DNA of 64,000 nucleotides from Stercorarius parasiticus. Taxonomy: Eukaryota > Chordata > Aves > Charadriiformes > Stercorariidae. Position numbers and translations under genes: made by a program. The notes beneath the pieces are model-generated. The model did not search any database. It was given only the letters and a program-made list of their open reading frames with translations, and had not been told where the DNA came from. This document shows, piece after piece, positions 12,931 through 25,014 of this stretch (within the stretch, counting starts at the first letter, position 1; every line of letters starts with the position of its first letter). Location: contig VWZL01004643.1 of NCBI GenBank assembly GCA_013396915.1, positions 363,322-427,321 of the forward strand, written 5' to 3'.

Positions 12931-15900
12931 CTGTTCCCAAGAGCAGTTGTCCCTGGACGAGATCCCATCCTTTGCTAATTGAAGATGCTCTTTGCTCTTG
13001 ACTTGAGTGCACGCAGATTAGATGCTCTTAAAATGCAAGAAGGGCAGATTCAGATCTCAATAAACTGTGGGGCAAGCCAGCAGCGAGCGTATTAAGGTCA
13101 GGATGTGCTTTTGTGAACCATACAACTTATTGCACTTCAGGACAACGGTTTAAGCTGTTTGAATGTGTCCCCAAGATCTCCTTCTTTTCCAAGATAAAGT
13201 ATTTCTGGTGGTTGAAGAGGATCCCTGCTGCGGTTTGGGCAGTGTGGTTAGGATGTGAGGGCTCTTGCTCCATGGCACTGATCCTGACTGTATTGGTTGG
13301 TCTGGAACTGACAGCGTAAGGCTCAGCTGTGGTCTCACCAGTGCTAGGCAAAACTGTTAAATGAAGGTTTCACGATTGTGGTGGGTTGCTGCTCTCCATT
13401 GTTGGTTAATGTCCCTACCCAATACTTGAGAAAATCTGTGGAAAATGAGTACAGCCGAATAAATGGCCCCGTAACCAACTCGTGTCCAAGTTGCACTGCA
13501 GTTCAGAGCATCCATTGTGGAAGCCTGCCTCTGTGCATCCGCCATGCGTGGCGTCCCACAGCCTGGGCAGCTCCAGGCGCCGCATGTTATTCCATCTGCC
13601 TACGGTAAACAGAATGGCACGCTGCATTTGGCTTTTAAATACAGCTTCTCTTGAAATGGAGCAAATACCAGTGACGCTGCTCTGTGTGACACCGCGCTTG
13701 TTTTTTCCATGTCTTGAGCAGCGCGGCAGAAAAATCAGAGCCGGGCGCTGGTGTGTTTAGGGGGTGATGTTAAAGCACAGAACCGAGTATAAAAGAGGTT
13801 AAATAGAAACCTCTGTTAAAGAAGTAGACGACACAACTGAGTAAAAAGAGGATGACAAGAAAACGAATGTTCAGCTCTGTGGAGGGTACCCTGCTAATTA
13901 CTCCTGAGATGCACCTACCCCTTGCGATATCGCATCCCAGGACCTCGGAGCGTAAGCAGGATTATTCTTGCAACCTCAAATTTATTCTAGCAACTCCCCC
14001 ACCATCCCACTGCGGGGGAAACTGTGGGGCAGGGAAGGATGGGGTACCCCCCGTGTTGACTTACAAGCAGGGGTTGGCAGCTCTGGAGTAACAGCAAAGC
14101 TTTGCAGTTGGCCTTGTGCCTTGGTTCTGTCAATTTGCTCCTGTTGCTTGAAAAAGTTTCTGCAGGGAGGAGGCAATGACGTAGCCCAAGTGGGTGCCAG
14201 TAACGGACTGAACTTCGCTGCTGGCTTCCCCCCGATGCGGAGAGAAGTCGGGCAAACCCATCCTCCCTGGAGCGTGCGGTTGGAAGGTGCAGCGAGACAC
14301 GCAAAGCTCTGTCATTTCCGCTTGTCTGCGAGCACTTGCACAGCTGATGTCACTTGACAAGCTACTAAAGGTCCTTCCAGTGCCTGTCACCTAAGGACTT
14401 GGTGTTCTTGGGTGGAACAGTGCTCTGACAATGAAGAATAATGAGTGATTGCTTAATTTCTGTCAGCGCCTCCCAACCCAGCCAGTGCGCTGCCTTCTGG
14501 CACGCAGCGTGCAGGAATGCACATCCTTGGCCGCGGTTGGGGATGAGCTGGGATCTGAGCCGCGGAGCCGTGTTGTTTGTGTTACAGTTTGGGATTTGCA
14601 TCAGGGCTGTGCTGTGAAGTGATGACTGGGTTGAAGGTGCTGACAGACTCCAGGGGAGCTCCTGGTGCCGGGTTCTGTCCCTGGGTGTATGGAAAGCCAG
14701 AACAGTCGTATCTTCTCCATCTTCCAGCTCTTTCCCTGCCACCATTCATTTTATTCCTTGTTGCTCTTCGTTTAGAAACTCCCTCTGGGGGTTGTATCTG
14801 CCTGTGATTCCTTCTGCTCTTCCTCATGCATGCTGTTGACTCCTCCTTGCTTCTCCAGCCGTTGCTATCTGGAGCAGTTTGCCCATGATTTTCCATCTGT
14901 TGTCCCATTCCGGCGTCTCTTGCTTGCCATGTACCTCCAATACTCTTGCTGCAGTTCTAGCTCCTAGCTTTGCACGTTTTTTTATGCAGATCGGGAGCAG
15001 AGGGAAGCTGGGGTGCTGTGTCACGGTGATGTTTCTGCATAGGAGTAATGCCACCAGCCTGTGTGGCAAACTCGGAGCCACCCGGTGTTCTGCCTCTTGC
15101 CAAGTCCATCCAAAGCAAGATAAATGTGCCCTGTCCTGCCATAAATATGAGGACTGGATACATGCAAACTTCACTTGAACAAAAATGACCTTTCCTGTGT
15201 ATGCATGTGCAGACTCAAGTTTCACCCATGTGCAGAAACCAAATGCTAAAAATGTGCCCGAGTGCAACTTCCTCATACGATGCCACCAAAGACTTCAAGG
15301 CAACTCATTCGTTTCTTCTTATGCAGTTGCGTTTATTTCTATATTTTTGCAAAAATAGTCCTAAAATAGCCTGCCGGGTAATCTCCTCGCTCCTAGTGAC
15401 CGCAGGGATCGGTAGCTGTCTCTGAACCATGGCTGCATGGGCTGTAGGTCTGCAGTCATGAATTTACCTTTGTGGGTGCGCTTTTTTTTACTCGAAGGCC
15501 CCAACATCCGGATACGTCTGTGGAAAGGAGGACGTGCGAACATTAAACGCACTTTCATATTCCCCTTTCAGGCCAGCTTTGACTTTCCTTGAACGTAGTG
15601 AAAACAAACAGATGTTCTCAGAAAGCCAGAGTGACCTGGAAACTATTAATTAGGTAGTGAGTGAAAGAGGAGATTGCAGTGTTTGGATTTCCTTTAAGGA
15701 TAATTATTTTTAGCCTCTGCTGACGTAGCCCAGGACAAGTTAACAGCAACCTGCTGCTGGGCCAGAGGAGGAAATCTAGAAAGAAAGATTGCTGCCCTTT
15801 CAGAGCGAGATGGTAGCTGAAATGCTGCCATTACCTGGGATTAGTGTAATCAAAGTCTAGATATAATAATTTGGAAAAAATGTGTATGCGTGTCCCTAGT

Positions 15901-18750
15901 CTTGTGTCTGGAAGAGAACCCAGAAAAACCTCTGTTTCTGGGGCATTTCAATTCTCCGTCTATACTTTCTGTTCTTTCACGCTCCTGCTACGCTGGAGGC
16001 GTTCAGATCTTCCACAAAAGTCTATGTGGTTCTCACGGTGCATTTGGCCCTGGTATATTTGGCTATGATGACAAATGTACCACAGCTTAGGATACCTGAG
16101 GGGTGTTTGTCTCTCAGTTGTCTTCCCCCAATCCATTTTCTGGTGCCAGTTAAAAGAATAAGAATAGCTAGGCTGATTTGTGTTTGGGGAAGCTTCATCC
16201 CTAACCGCCACCTAACTGCAAAGGGCTCTTGGAGGAGCTTATCCCGCTGGGCCAAGGGAAAAACAACTCCAAAGCTCCAGGTGATGGATCGTGCCGGGGA
16301 TGTACGGCAGCAGGGGCTGTTCGTGTGCATTTTTAAGAGCTGTTTTCGTTCCAACAATATCTTGTGCTTTTTTCATCAGATGTTTGTATGGGAATGGATT
16401 TATTCATGTAGGCAAAGGAGGTGCCGATGAATGTGGGCATTTTCTGTGTTTGCGAGTGAGCTCTGCACTCCGAGATGGTGCAGCGTGTCGCCCAGCTTGA
16501 AGGCAGGAGCCAATGGCACATACCTCTGTTTGATCAGTCGTAGTTCAGGGAAAGTAGAAATGTAGCTAAGATGATACCTGCTGCGCTCTCTGCTTGACAC
16601 CTGATGCTTAAAACTGATGTAAAGGCAGATCACGAGTGTGTGGTTTGCACCTCGCCCCACCTGGCTCTGGTGTGACGCGCTCTTGCTTGACTCAACGCTC
16701 CAGCCTTTCTCCTTTTCTTTGCAAACATCTCTCCAGAAGCCTTTCCAGCAGCCTCCAGTTAGCGTCCCAACAACCGAACCTGCAAATATGACTAAGTTTT
16801 TAGTTTGCAACTTCATACCAGATGAATCTCTTTCCCCAGAGAATAATGTGCTGCCAGGACAGGCAGCTCAGTTTGCTGAGCCATCGAGAACGGCGGGGAA
16901 AGCCTCGTGTACACACCAAGGAGGCTGTGGCTGGGCTCCAAACGTCAGGAAAGCCTCAGATCGGATGTACATATTAATGACAGCAGAGTATGATTACAGA
17001 CCAAAAAAATATACACAGAGCAGGCTATACATGCCCTATCCAGGCATATTCCTGCCAGCCTGTGAGCAGGGCTAATAATAAGTTGTTTGCATGCATGCAG
17101 AGTCTTTCATCTCTTATCTCCATTCCTCAGATGAGACAGAGCACTTTGTTGGCCGAGGATCTGCTGCGCATCCTTGGCCAAGTAGAAAACAGGACCTTAG
17201 TTAGCAACTTTCTCCCTGGCTCTAACCTCGGGCGCCAGGAGCTGGCTTTCGAAGCCCACACCACCAGGCTTTCCACGTTTCCCTTCCCAGAGCTTCGCTG
17301 CAGAGCAGGGAAAGGGCGTTAACCCCCATGTTGCCTCCCTGCAGCTGCGTTCCCCAAGCTCGGCTGAAGTGGGAGGCTCGTGGGCTTGATGTTAAATGAC
17401 CCCAGCTTGGTTTCTCCTGTCCTTCTCAGCCCTTCCAGGCTAAAGGCCACACGAGCTGTTTTAGCTGCATCCTGAGCTTCCAAGCATCTGGGGCCGGTTC
17501 TTAGAAACCTTAGACTCGTGGAAGCGGTGCGTGGAAGTGGCCGGGCTGGAAGGGCTGGGCTCGGCTGGCCTCTGGGGAGCGTGTGGGAGTCCTGGTGTTA
17601 TGTTCAGTTATGGAACTTCACCAGCTTCATCCTCGGAGAGGATTTTTTTTAGCATTGCTGTTGGGAAGAACCAGCCAAGGAGGAGCAAGATAAGAACAGC
17701 ACGCAGCAGAGGATGCAGAGCAGTATGTGCCGCGGCACTGGGAACGGCAGGGATCGCGGTCCCCCAGCACCCTCGTCTTAGGCATAACTTGGCACTTGAC
17801 TCTTGATGTTAACTTTGTCTGTGGAGCTTTTCCAGCAATCTCTGCCTGAGGATCCAGGCAATGGTGTGGAAGCGCTGAAGGCTAATCCAAGCAGGTATTA
17901 AAACCTGCCTCTGTGCCAGCACGCGCAGGTGTTTTTCAGCGCAGCCAGACACAGGAGTGACACAAAGCAAGGTCCTCTGGCACACTAGCATCATTATGCA
18001 CGGGGTATTTTTGTGTGTATTTTTTTTTTCTGCATCACTTTTGGGAGATGTACAATTGCCAGGGCTCGTCTGTCATGTTGCCTTGATGTGTATTTAGCTG
18101 TGACCTACTTATTGCCTTACCGCTGCGGAGTCCTCGTTCAGTGGCTCATTGTCGCCGCAGTTATCGCATCGAGACAGAGCTGTATGTGTTGTAGTTTCCT
18201 GGTGAGGAGGAAGACTTAAATACATGTATTTTACTTCTATTAAGCAAGTATCGCATTCCTAACTCTACTGGAAATCAATCATCCCTATGGCAGAAATTAC
18301 CCCCTCCCCCAGACAGGGCTTTCAAGTTTGTAGTGTCTAATGGAATTTAGTAATATTTATTATGTTTCCAGCACATTTATGGGGAGCAAGACTTGACTTG
18401 CTGCTTTGGGCTTTCTCTGGAAGGAGGTGATGGACGGGGCTTGCTTTTACGCTGTTGTGGGAGCGCTGTAGATTCACACAGATTTAAACCTTGCAGGGAC
18501 AAAGAATTTCCTTCTGTAGCTTAATCCATGATTAGTCTTAAATTCCAGCCTTGGCAGGAGGAGAGGGACTCTCCCCTCCTTTGTAGGTAAGAAGCTGGAA
18601 TTAAAGTTTTCCCTTGGAGAGGCTCCTGATTGTATGTTTGTATTGCACTTAAAAGGTGTTTAATCTTATAAACTTTGTACTGCCCTTTGCGTGTAACGCT
18701 GCCATAATCCTGTCCCCGGATCATCGTCACTAACGTGTTGGTTGTTTCAG
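12931..18750. other. Non-coding stretch, no gene seen
   Basis: Open frames reach about 150 residues but overlap on both strands without domains. A strong-looking plus-strand acceptor at about 16738 (cttttctttgcaaacatctctccag) opens into roughly 112 codons ending near 17072, with no donor and no polyadenylation signal that would make it a terminal exon. At 15690-15770 an A/T-rich stretch (aaggataattatttttagcc) looks conserved by texture. A 12-bp palindrome TGCATGCATGCA lies at 17088-17099. Confidence 0.55.
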
Positions 18751-18782
18751 GACAGAGAAGCAGCTGAGTCCAAATTACACAG
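18751..18782 (+). other. Candidate 32-nt microexon (plus strand), unproven
   Basis: A perfect branch-point word CTAAC (branch A at 18733) lies about 18 nt before an AG acceptor (gttgtttcag). Next come 32 nt and then a near-ideal donor, ACACAG|gtgagt. Two of the three frames are open (DREAAESKLH and TEKQLSPNYT). The length is not a multiple of three, so inclusion would shift a reading frame or the exon would be non-coding. I recognise no protein. It is the best-formed splice-signal pair in the left half of the window. Confidence 0.25.
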
Positions 18783-19538
18783 GTGAGTGCCTGTGGCGGT
18801 GTGGCAAGGTGCTGTCATGGGCCTGTTCTTCTTAATAACCTCATGCAGCCAACAAAAACATCAGGGACGATCAGTTTGCATAGCTGAGGGGAAGAGGTGA
18901 ACTGTATCTCCTAGCACATCCTTCCCCTGCTTCAGACCGTGATCTAGCTCTGTGGTTGTTTGGTAGGGTTGTATCTTCTGAGCAGCTAGGACAAACTTAG
19001 TTTTGGGTTCTGGGTTGCTGATATTTCTTGGCAACAAACTGGCAGGTGCCCAGAACCAAGACGCTCCTCTCCAGGGGAAAGACCTGCTGCAACAGGTTAG
19101 ATGTTGTGTCCAAGATGCTTATAATTCTGTGGCATGGATTTGTTGGGATAGGCATGCAATTTTCTGTGTCAGCCCTCGTGAGAGAGGAAGGCTCATGGGC
19201 TAGTCGCAAATTCTGAGCATGAACTGCGTTTATTCTGCTGTAGGTTCTCGTTTTTTAATAAAAAGTGGGTTGGCTGAATAATGTGAACAATTTGAGCGTT
19301 CACTGTAGGGCTAATGGCAAATTGAAGTGATGTTTACTTAACCTACAGTGACAGACCCAAACTTTATGGGTTTTAATTTTAATACATATTTTACATAGGT
19401 GAGATGACAATGTTATTAAAAATGAAGAGATTTGTTGATGTAAAGTATAAATAGATTTCAGCAGTAAAGGCTCTGAAGTGGCTTTTCCTCTCCCTGGTCT
19501 AATGTACCCGCTGGGCTGAGCCTAAATGGAACCCACCA

Positions 19539-19559
19539 CTCCTGCACCGTGTGCAGGAG
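19539..19559. repeat. Perfect 9-bp inverted repeat
   Basis: CTCCTGCAC (19539-19547) and GTGCAGGAG (19551-19559) are exact reverse complements separated by CGT. A stem this short can arise by chance. No U-run follows and no RNA gene is implied. Confidence 0.8.
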
Positions 19560-21841
19560 CCGAAAGCCCATGTGGGAAACTATCCTTGGGGGGGGAATAA
19601 CGACTGAGTGCATTGGTTACTGTTTTCCGTGGTGTTTGCAATTGCTGTGGGGGATGAGTCAGACAGGGTTTCATACATCGCATTGCGTGAATGTGGGGTT
19701 GTGCAAGTGCTGTGGGAGGTGGAGTCCACCGGCATGTGGGGATGGATGTGGGGGGCTGAGCCCCAGCAGCAGCTCAAGGCAGGAGCAGTTTGCAAAATGG
19801 GACGACTGGAGCCCTCAATGAGTTTGGGCCAAAAGCAAAGGTAGCAAGTGGAGGTGGCGTGCAGTAAGCGTGCATGGATCTTGTGTTTTCCACCGTGCTT
19901 TTTGATTTATGTTCGTCTTTAAACAGGCTCTGCAGAACTCTGGGTTCAGTGCCATATTTTTGAATTGCGTACATCATCCAATAAATAAATCAAGTCCCCA
20001 TCAACTTTGCCTCTGAGCAACATCCAGCTGCAGTCGAGCAGAAACACAAACAAGCCGTTGCTGCGTTCTTCAGATCTCCTTCCTTTGCGTGCACGCTTTC
20101 TTGTTCGCTGGCAAAGAGCGCAAGGAGTCACCCAGCAAAGGGACATGGGGAGGTAATTCCCGAGTCCATTAGTGACTCCATGGTGTGACCCTGTTCACTC
20201 CAAGTCCTATTACTTTTTGTCTGTGCCCTGTTTTTCTCGACACCTCTCCGTCTTGTTGGTTCTGTCTGAGGATAATCCGTGCTCATGCTGGAGGAATGCT
20301 TTAGGAGCAAGTCTGGTTTGGGTTTTTAAGGTATGACCCGTTTGTGGTTCTTTCTGACTTGGTGGTGATGGAGATTCCCAGCATCTCAGAAAACTGGCTC
20401 AGTAGTCAAGACCTTTAAAGGAATTTGAAATACGTGGGATGAGGCAGTAAGGCCTGGGAATGGGAGATGCTGGCTAGACAGCCGCAGCCAGCAGCAGCCA
20501 GGACATACTTGTTCTCCCGGCAAAGTCATCACCTCTTCCATAGCTTCTTGCAACATTTTAGACTGCTTATGCCAAATGCTTACCAAGTCCCCATGGGATG
20601 GATCTGGCACAGGTTGGAAAGTGCAAGCCCTGGTGTGTTCCCACTTCCATGAGTTTGTTATGATGGCCAGAAGAAGCTAAATTTTGGGATCTGATGAGGT
20701 GGTCTGCATCTGAATGGGTTCCTAGTGCAGTTTGGCATATCTGCTTTCTCCAGTCCTCTAGTACGAGCTGACCCAGGTGCCACGTTGTCCGTGATGGCAG
20801 GGTGTGACAGAACACGCAGCCCTTTAAACACCTTGAAAGGCAACTGGCCCCACCACAAAGTTATGCACGAATGCTGAGAACTGGCCTGGAGGTTTCTAGC
20901 TGGCAGATTCAAAAAGACTTTGCCACCATGGAGGAGGAGTGTCTGGTGAGGATGCTTTGAAAGGAACAGGCTTATGGGGCAGGTGCTGAGCGGAGACTGT
21001 TCGCCCAACAGGAGCAGGGGCACCACCAGCTCCTGTCAAGGAGAGGACTGGAGTATTTTGTGCTGCTGATAATTGAGTTGAGTTGTAACTAAAAGTTTAA
21101 GAAACTGGGCTCACAAACTCCTGTCCTGTCTGCTAGGAGGCTCAGCCATCCCACACAGGACACCAGTGCTCATCTGTTAGCGCAGCTCAAGGTGAGCCCT
21201 ATGTTACCTCTGACGAGCATCTGTTGCAGAGAGTAGAGATGCAGCGATGCTCTTGGCTTTGGAAGGGCAGCCTGGGGTAGGGATGAGAGTATGAGTGTTC
21301 AGTGTGGGGTTGGATTTATCCTCACCCTGTGGGAGGCGAGGGTTGGGTTAGGATTGCAACCCTGAGCACGGAGAGCAGGGATCGAAGGCTGGTTGCAGGC
21401 AGCAGAGCCCTGGTAGACAGGAATCCTGTGTCCCAGGGGCGTCTGCTCAGCTCTGCACTGCTCTGTGTCCCCATTGCATGGGGAGATTTTTGCTCTCCTC
21501 GTAGCTTCTTGTGAGATGTCCCACGGAACGATGCAATGTGCAGCACAGAACAGGCAAAGTGAAGTTTTACCAGCTGGTGTTAATGCAGAGCATCAGAGCA
21601 GATGTGACTGAAGAGTTAGTTATTCCTCACCTTGAGCTTTGGGAGTGTTCGGAGGCTGTAGTTCACATGCAGCCGTGTGTTATTTATGCTTCCAAAGAAA
21701 AAAGGAAAAATTAAGTAAATCAGTTGCCTGGATTTCACTTTTACTGGAATAAAACCAAACTCTTTCTGGAATTAATATTCTCCTTTCTACCTTCTTTGGA
21801 TAACCACACAAAGAATGTTTTGTTTTAAGCACCTCAGTTGC

Positions 21842-21857
21842 ATTGCATGCATGCAAT
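21842..21857. repeat. 16-bp perfect palindrome
   Basis: ATTGCATGCATGCAAT is its own reverse complement. It contains overlapping GCATGC words and flanks resembling paired POU or C/EBP half-sites. Function is unknown; it is listed as a sequence fact. Confidence 0.85.
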
Positions 21858-23188
21858 AAATCTTAGGAGCCCTATGAGCATTTTTGCAAGCCTCTGGGGG
21901 ATTTCTGATTGCGTCCCATCCAAATGGCAAACCCACTTGGAAAGGTGCCTTGTGGACCTCTGCCCTGCCCTTACTAAAAGTCTGAGTGATTACACAGTTA
22001 TAAGCATCTGTAGGGCATGTGATAAATGCCCAGCTGAATGCCAAGGGTCCTCCAGTATTGCAAACGCTCTGGTACCTGATGCTGTTGTGGTCCTGTGTTG
22101 AGAGCTCCTGGCACGTAATTTGGCTATTCATGGGCCTCTGACCACAGGATTGCTCTCGTCCGCTTTGTACGTGTCAGTGGCACCTTGGGGCCTCTCTGCA
22201 CGAAGGACGAGGGCAGACACCATGGAGGGAAGCAGCTTGTCTCAGATAGGAGCAGAGCCAAGGAGAGGCGACAACGCTCTCACCAACCATCAGTAATGGA
22301 AGCGGCTCTATTTTGGCAGTATCTGAGCATCGTCAGATGTTTTAGAGTCATTTCCAGTGGCGTATCCTTCCTTCACTGGGGCACACGTTTCCCCCGTTCC
22401 TGGGGGGTGAAGCGCAGGGGAGCTGGTGCACCAGTTTCAAAAGGCACTTGGAAGCGCAGCCAGACAACTAACGGATTTTCAAAAACACCTTGCCGCATTG
22501 AAATGTGTTGATCATCTGACTTCACCTGGCGTGTAGAAAGCGTGTGATAGAGCTGAGGCACCAAGCTGGGTTTCTGAGGTGCTCCTGTCCTGGCTGACGG
22601 CATATGACATCTTTAAATGCACCCTGAGGTCTGTACCCACGCGTAGAGCAGGTGTGTCTTCAACCAGTGGTGGTTCGGTGGCCACAGATGATCATCCAGG
22701 TATCGTGGAAGAAAGGCAGGAGTAATTTGAATGTTGCAGGAGGATCTTCCACATGCTGGTCCTTCCAGGGATATGCCACCTTTGAAATGGATCCCACGCT
22801 AAATGTTTGATGGCTCCCCTGGTCTTTTTAGTAGAGAAGTCTTTGCAGGCTGTGACAGCGCTGGCAAAAAATACTGTAGAACTGCAGTCGTTTTCTGTAT
22901 GCCAGCAGTTAAGTATGGTTATCTGTTTTCCAGTATTCTAAATAACAGTAAAGGAAAAGGAAGGAAAACTACCTTTCTGTAGGTTCCTTTGATTCCTCTT
23001 TAGACGAGTCCCTGCCTATAAAAATACGGTGACTATGAGTGCATTCCTCCCCTATCAGCGGGCCTTAGGTTTATCCTATAAATACATTAGGTCTCTGGGT
23101 CTTCTAGATTCATTTTTCCAACCTTCATTTCTGGTGTCAGGATATATGACTCTGCCTATGCAGGCTTATAGCTGATCAGAAGACTTTT

Positions 23189-23230
23189 TTTGTGTGTGTT
23201 TTGTTGTTTGGTTTTTTTTTTTTTTCTTTT
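23189..23230. repeat. T/G-rich tract ending in poly-T
   Basis: TG-rich sequence passing into a run of about 14 T at 23212-23225. Same texture as the tracts at 636 and 57379. Confidence 0.85.
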
Positions 23231-24954
23231 AAGTTGACTCAACTATTTCTGTCACCTGGCCTGGTAATACTTAGCCAACTTCTTAATTTTTTTTTATTGA
23301 GTGTTGAGTCATTAGGATGTCAGTTGTGACTAGACTTGCATGTCTCAGCTGTTTCTGGATTGCAGCAATAACTGATTTAAGGGGGGAACTGCCCAGCTTT
23401 CCTAAAGACTCAATTCCTCTGGTATTCTCAAAAAAGTAATGTTGGCCAAACCCTGAAGTTCCCCGTTCAGGCAAAAACTTGTATCTTCTCACAGGCATCC
23501 GGATTTCTTCAATGGTAGATAAGCGTCTTTGAAATATAGACCTGTCTTGCTCTTCTGTTTTTTCACTGCTGCCCCTCTGGCTCTGAAGACTCCGGGAGGT
23601 GGATCTGTAGAAGGTGTGAACCTTGGGGAGAAGGGAAGTTACCGTTTGTTGGTATTTCTGAAGTAGTCCCGTTAGTTTTTAGATTCGAGGAATGTACTGT
23701 CCAGTTTCCCTTTGGTGATTCTGAATAAAGTGGAAAGGGAAGTTGAGGCCCAAGGTGTTGGGCAGTGAACAGAAGAGTGTAGCACAGCTTGCTGCTTTGA
23801 CAGATCAGGTGGTGTAAAATCATCAATTTAAGAGATTATATTTTTTTTTAGTGACCTCTTTAAGCAGAGAAAAGAAAATATCTTGGGTAAAACAACTATT
23901 TGCTGGGATTATGCGGTAGAAGACACAGGCCTAGCGTTTTACACACAACCCAAAAGCTATGTCTCGGAGGGTTGCCCCTTCCAAATATTTTTGAAGTCCT
24001 GGAGAGGTTTCCATAGCCAGGAGACGAAGGCTGTCAAGCTGTGGGATCAAGGAGTCATTTTGGAGCTTGTTGTTTTGGCAACAAGGCAACTTTTGCATCA
24101 CATGAATCCAAACGTGGCATGTCCCCCCTGCTACATACTGGAAAAAACCCATGGATGAATTAAGGCATCTCCTGCCAGAATTGCCACTGAACCTGTGAGT
24201 CTGCGTCTCCAACCCAGGACTGCATTGGCGGTGATGAACTGTAGCTGATGGTGACAGCTAGAAACCAGGAGCTCTGCCCGAGGGCTCTTCAGCTGCTCAG
24301 GCAGGTTCGCAGCCTACTTGGCGCTTACATTAAAGCATCGCTTCTCAGAGCAGGAGGACGAGAGGATCCTCCTTCCAGGCATGGTATCTGGCTCCCGTTT
24401 TATGCTCCCGATGGCCTTGGGAGGAGGGACCCAGGAGATGGGAAACAGCAGGACTGGCTGTAGCTCATCCCCTGCTCTCCCAAACTCCCTGGTTGTCTCT
24501 TCTGGGTTGGTTTTTTTTTTGTCCGTAGTTTAGCAACTGTTTTGTAGTGCGTGAGTATGTGACTGCTTGCATAGCCCCCATGTACCTGGGTGTTAACAAG
24601 TTGGCCAGTAGTTTGAGAGTTATGGTGGGATTTTTATTGTAGGAAGGCAGGCTGTAGCCTCCCTCAGCACCCGCCTGCCTTAAATTATGGGGAGGGAAAT
24701 CCTGCTGACAAACGCCCTTGGTTGTCCCAGCAGCTTTGCGTGCGGAGAAGCTTGTCCAAAGGACTTGGCTGCTGATAGGAAATTCAAAGGTTCCCCTGGG
24801 GCTGTGGGCTTTAAACAACACCCTCCTCCCCCGCCACAGAAAACTGCGCTTAGCTGGGTTGTACGGAGGAGAAAATAGTAAAGTCGGTGAGGAGAAGTTT
24901 GTGCAGGTGTTCTGGTGTGTCTCTAATCCTGTGTGTGTCTGATGGACATGGATG

Positions 24955-25014
24955 GTTTGGACAGATGACACTGCCACGTGGCACGTTTGGACAGATGACA
25001 CTGCCACGTGGCAT
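24955..25014. repeat. 30-bp tandem duplication with two palindromic E-boxes
   Basis: The 30-bp unit beginning GTTTGGACAGATGACACTGC occurs twice head to tail (24955-24984 and 24985-25014) with only the last base changed. Each copy holds TGCCACGTGGCA, a 12-bp perfect palindrome around the bHLH site CACGTG, complete apart from the final base context. Immediately after, GTCCAAAC (25015-25022 region) is the reverse complement of the unit start GTTTGGAC. The near identity of the copies suggests a recent or length-variable duplication. Confidence 0.9.

Noticed and set aside
16739..17072. Terminal-exon candidate after a strong acceptor at about 16738
   Set aside because: About 112 open codons without a recognisable domain, no donor, and no polyadenylation signal soon after the stop.
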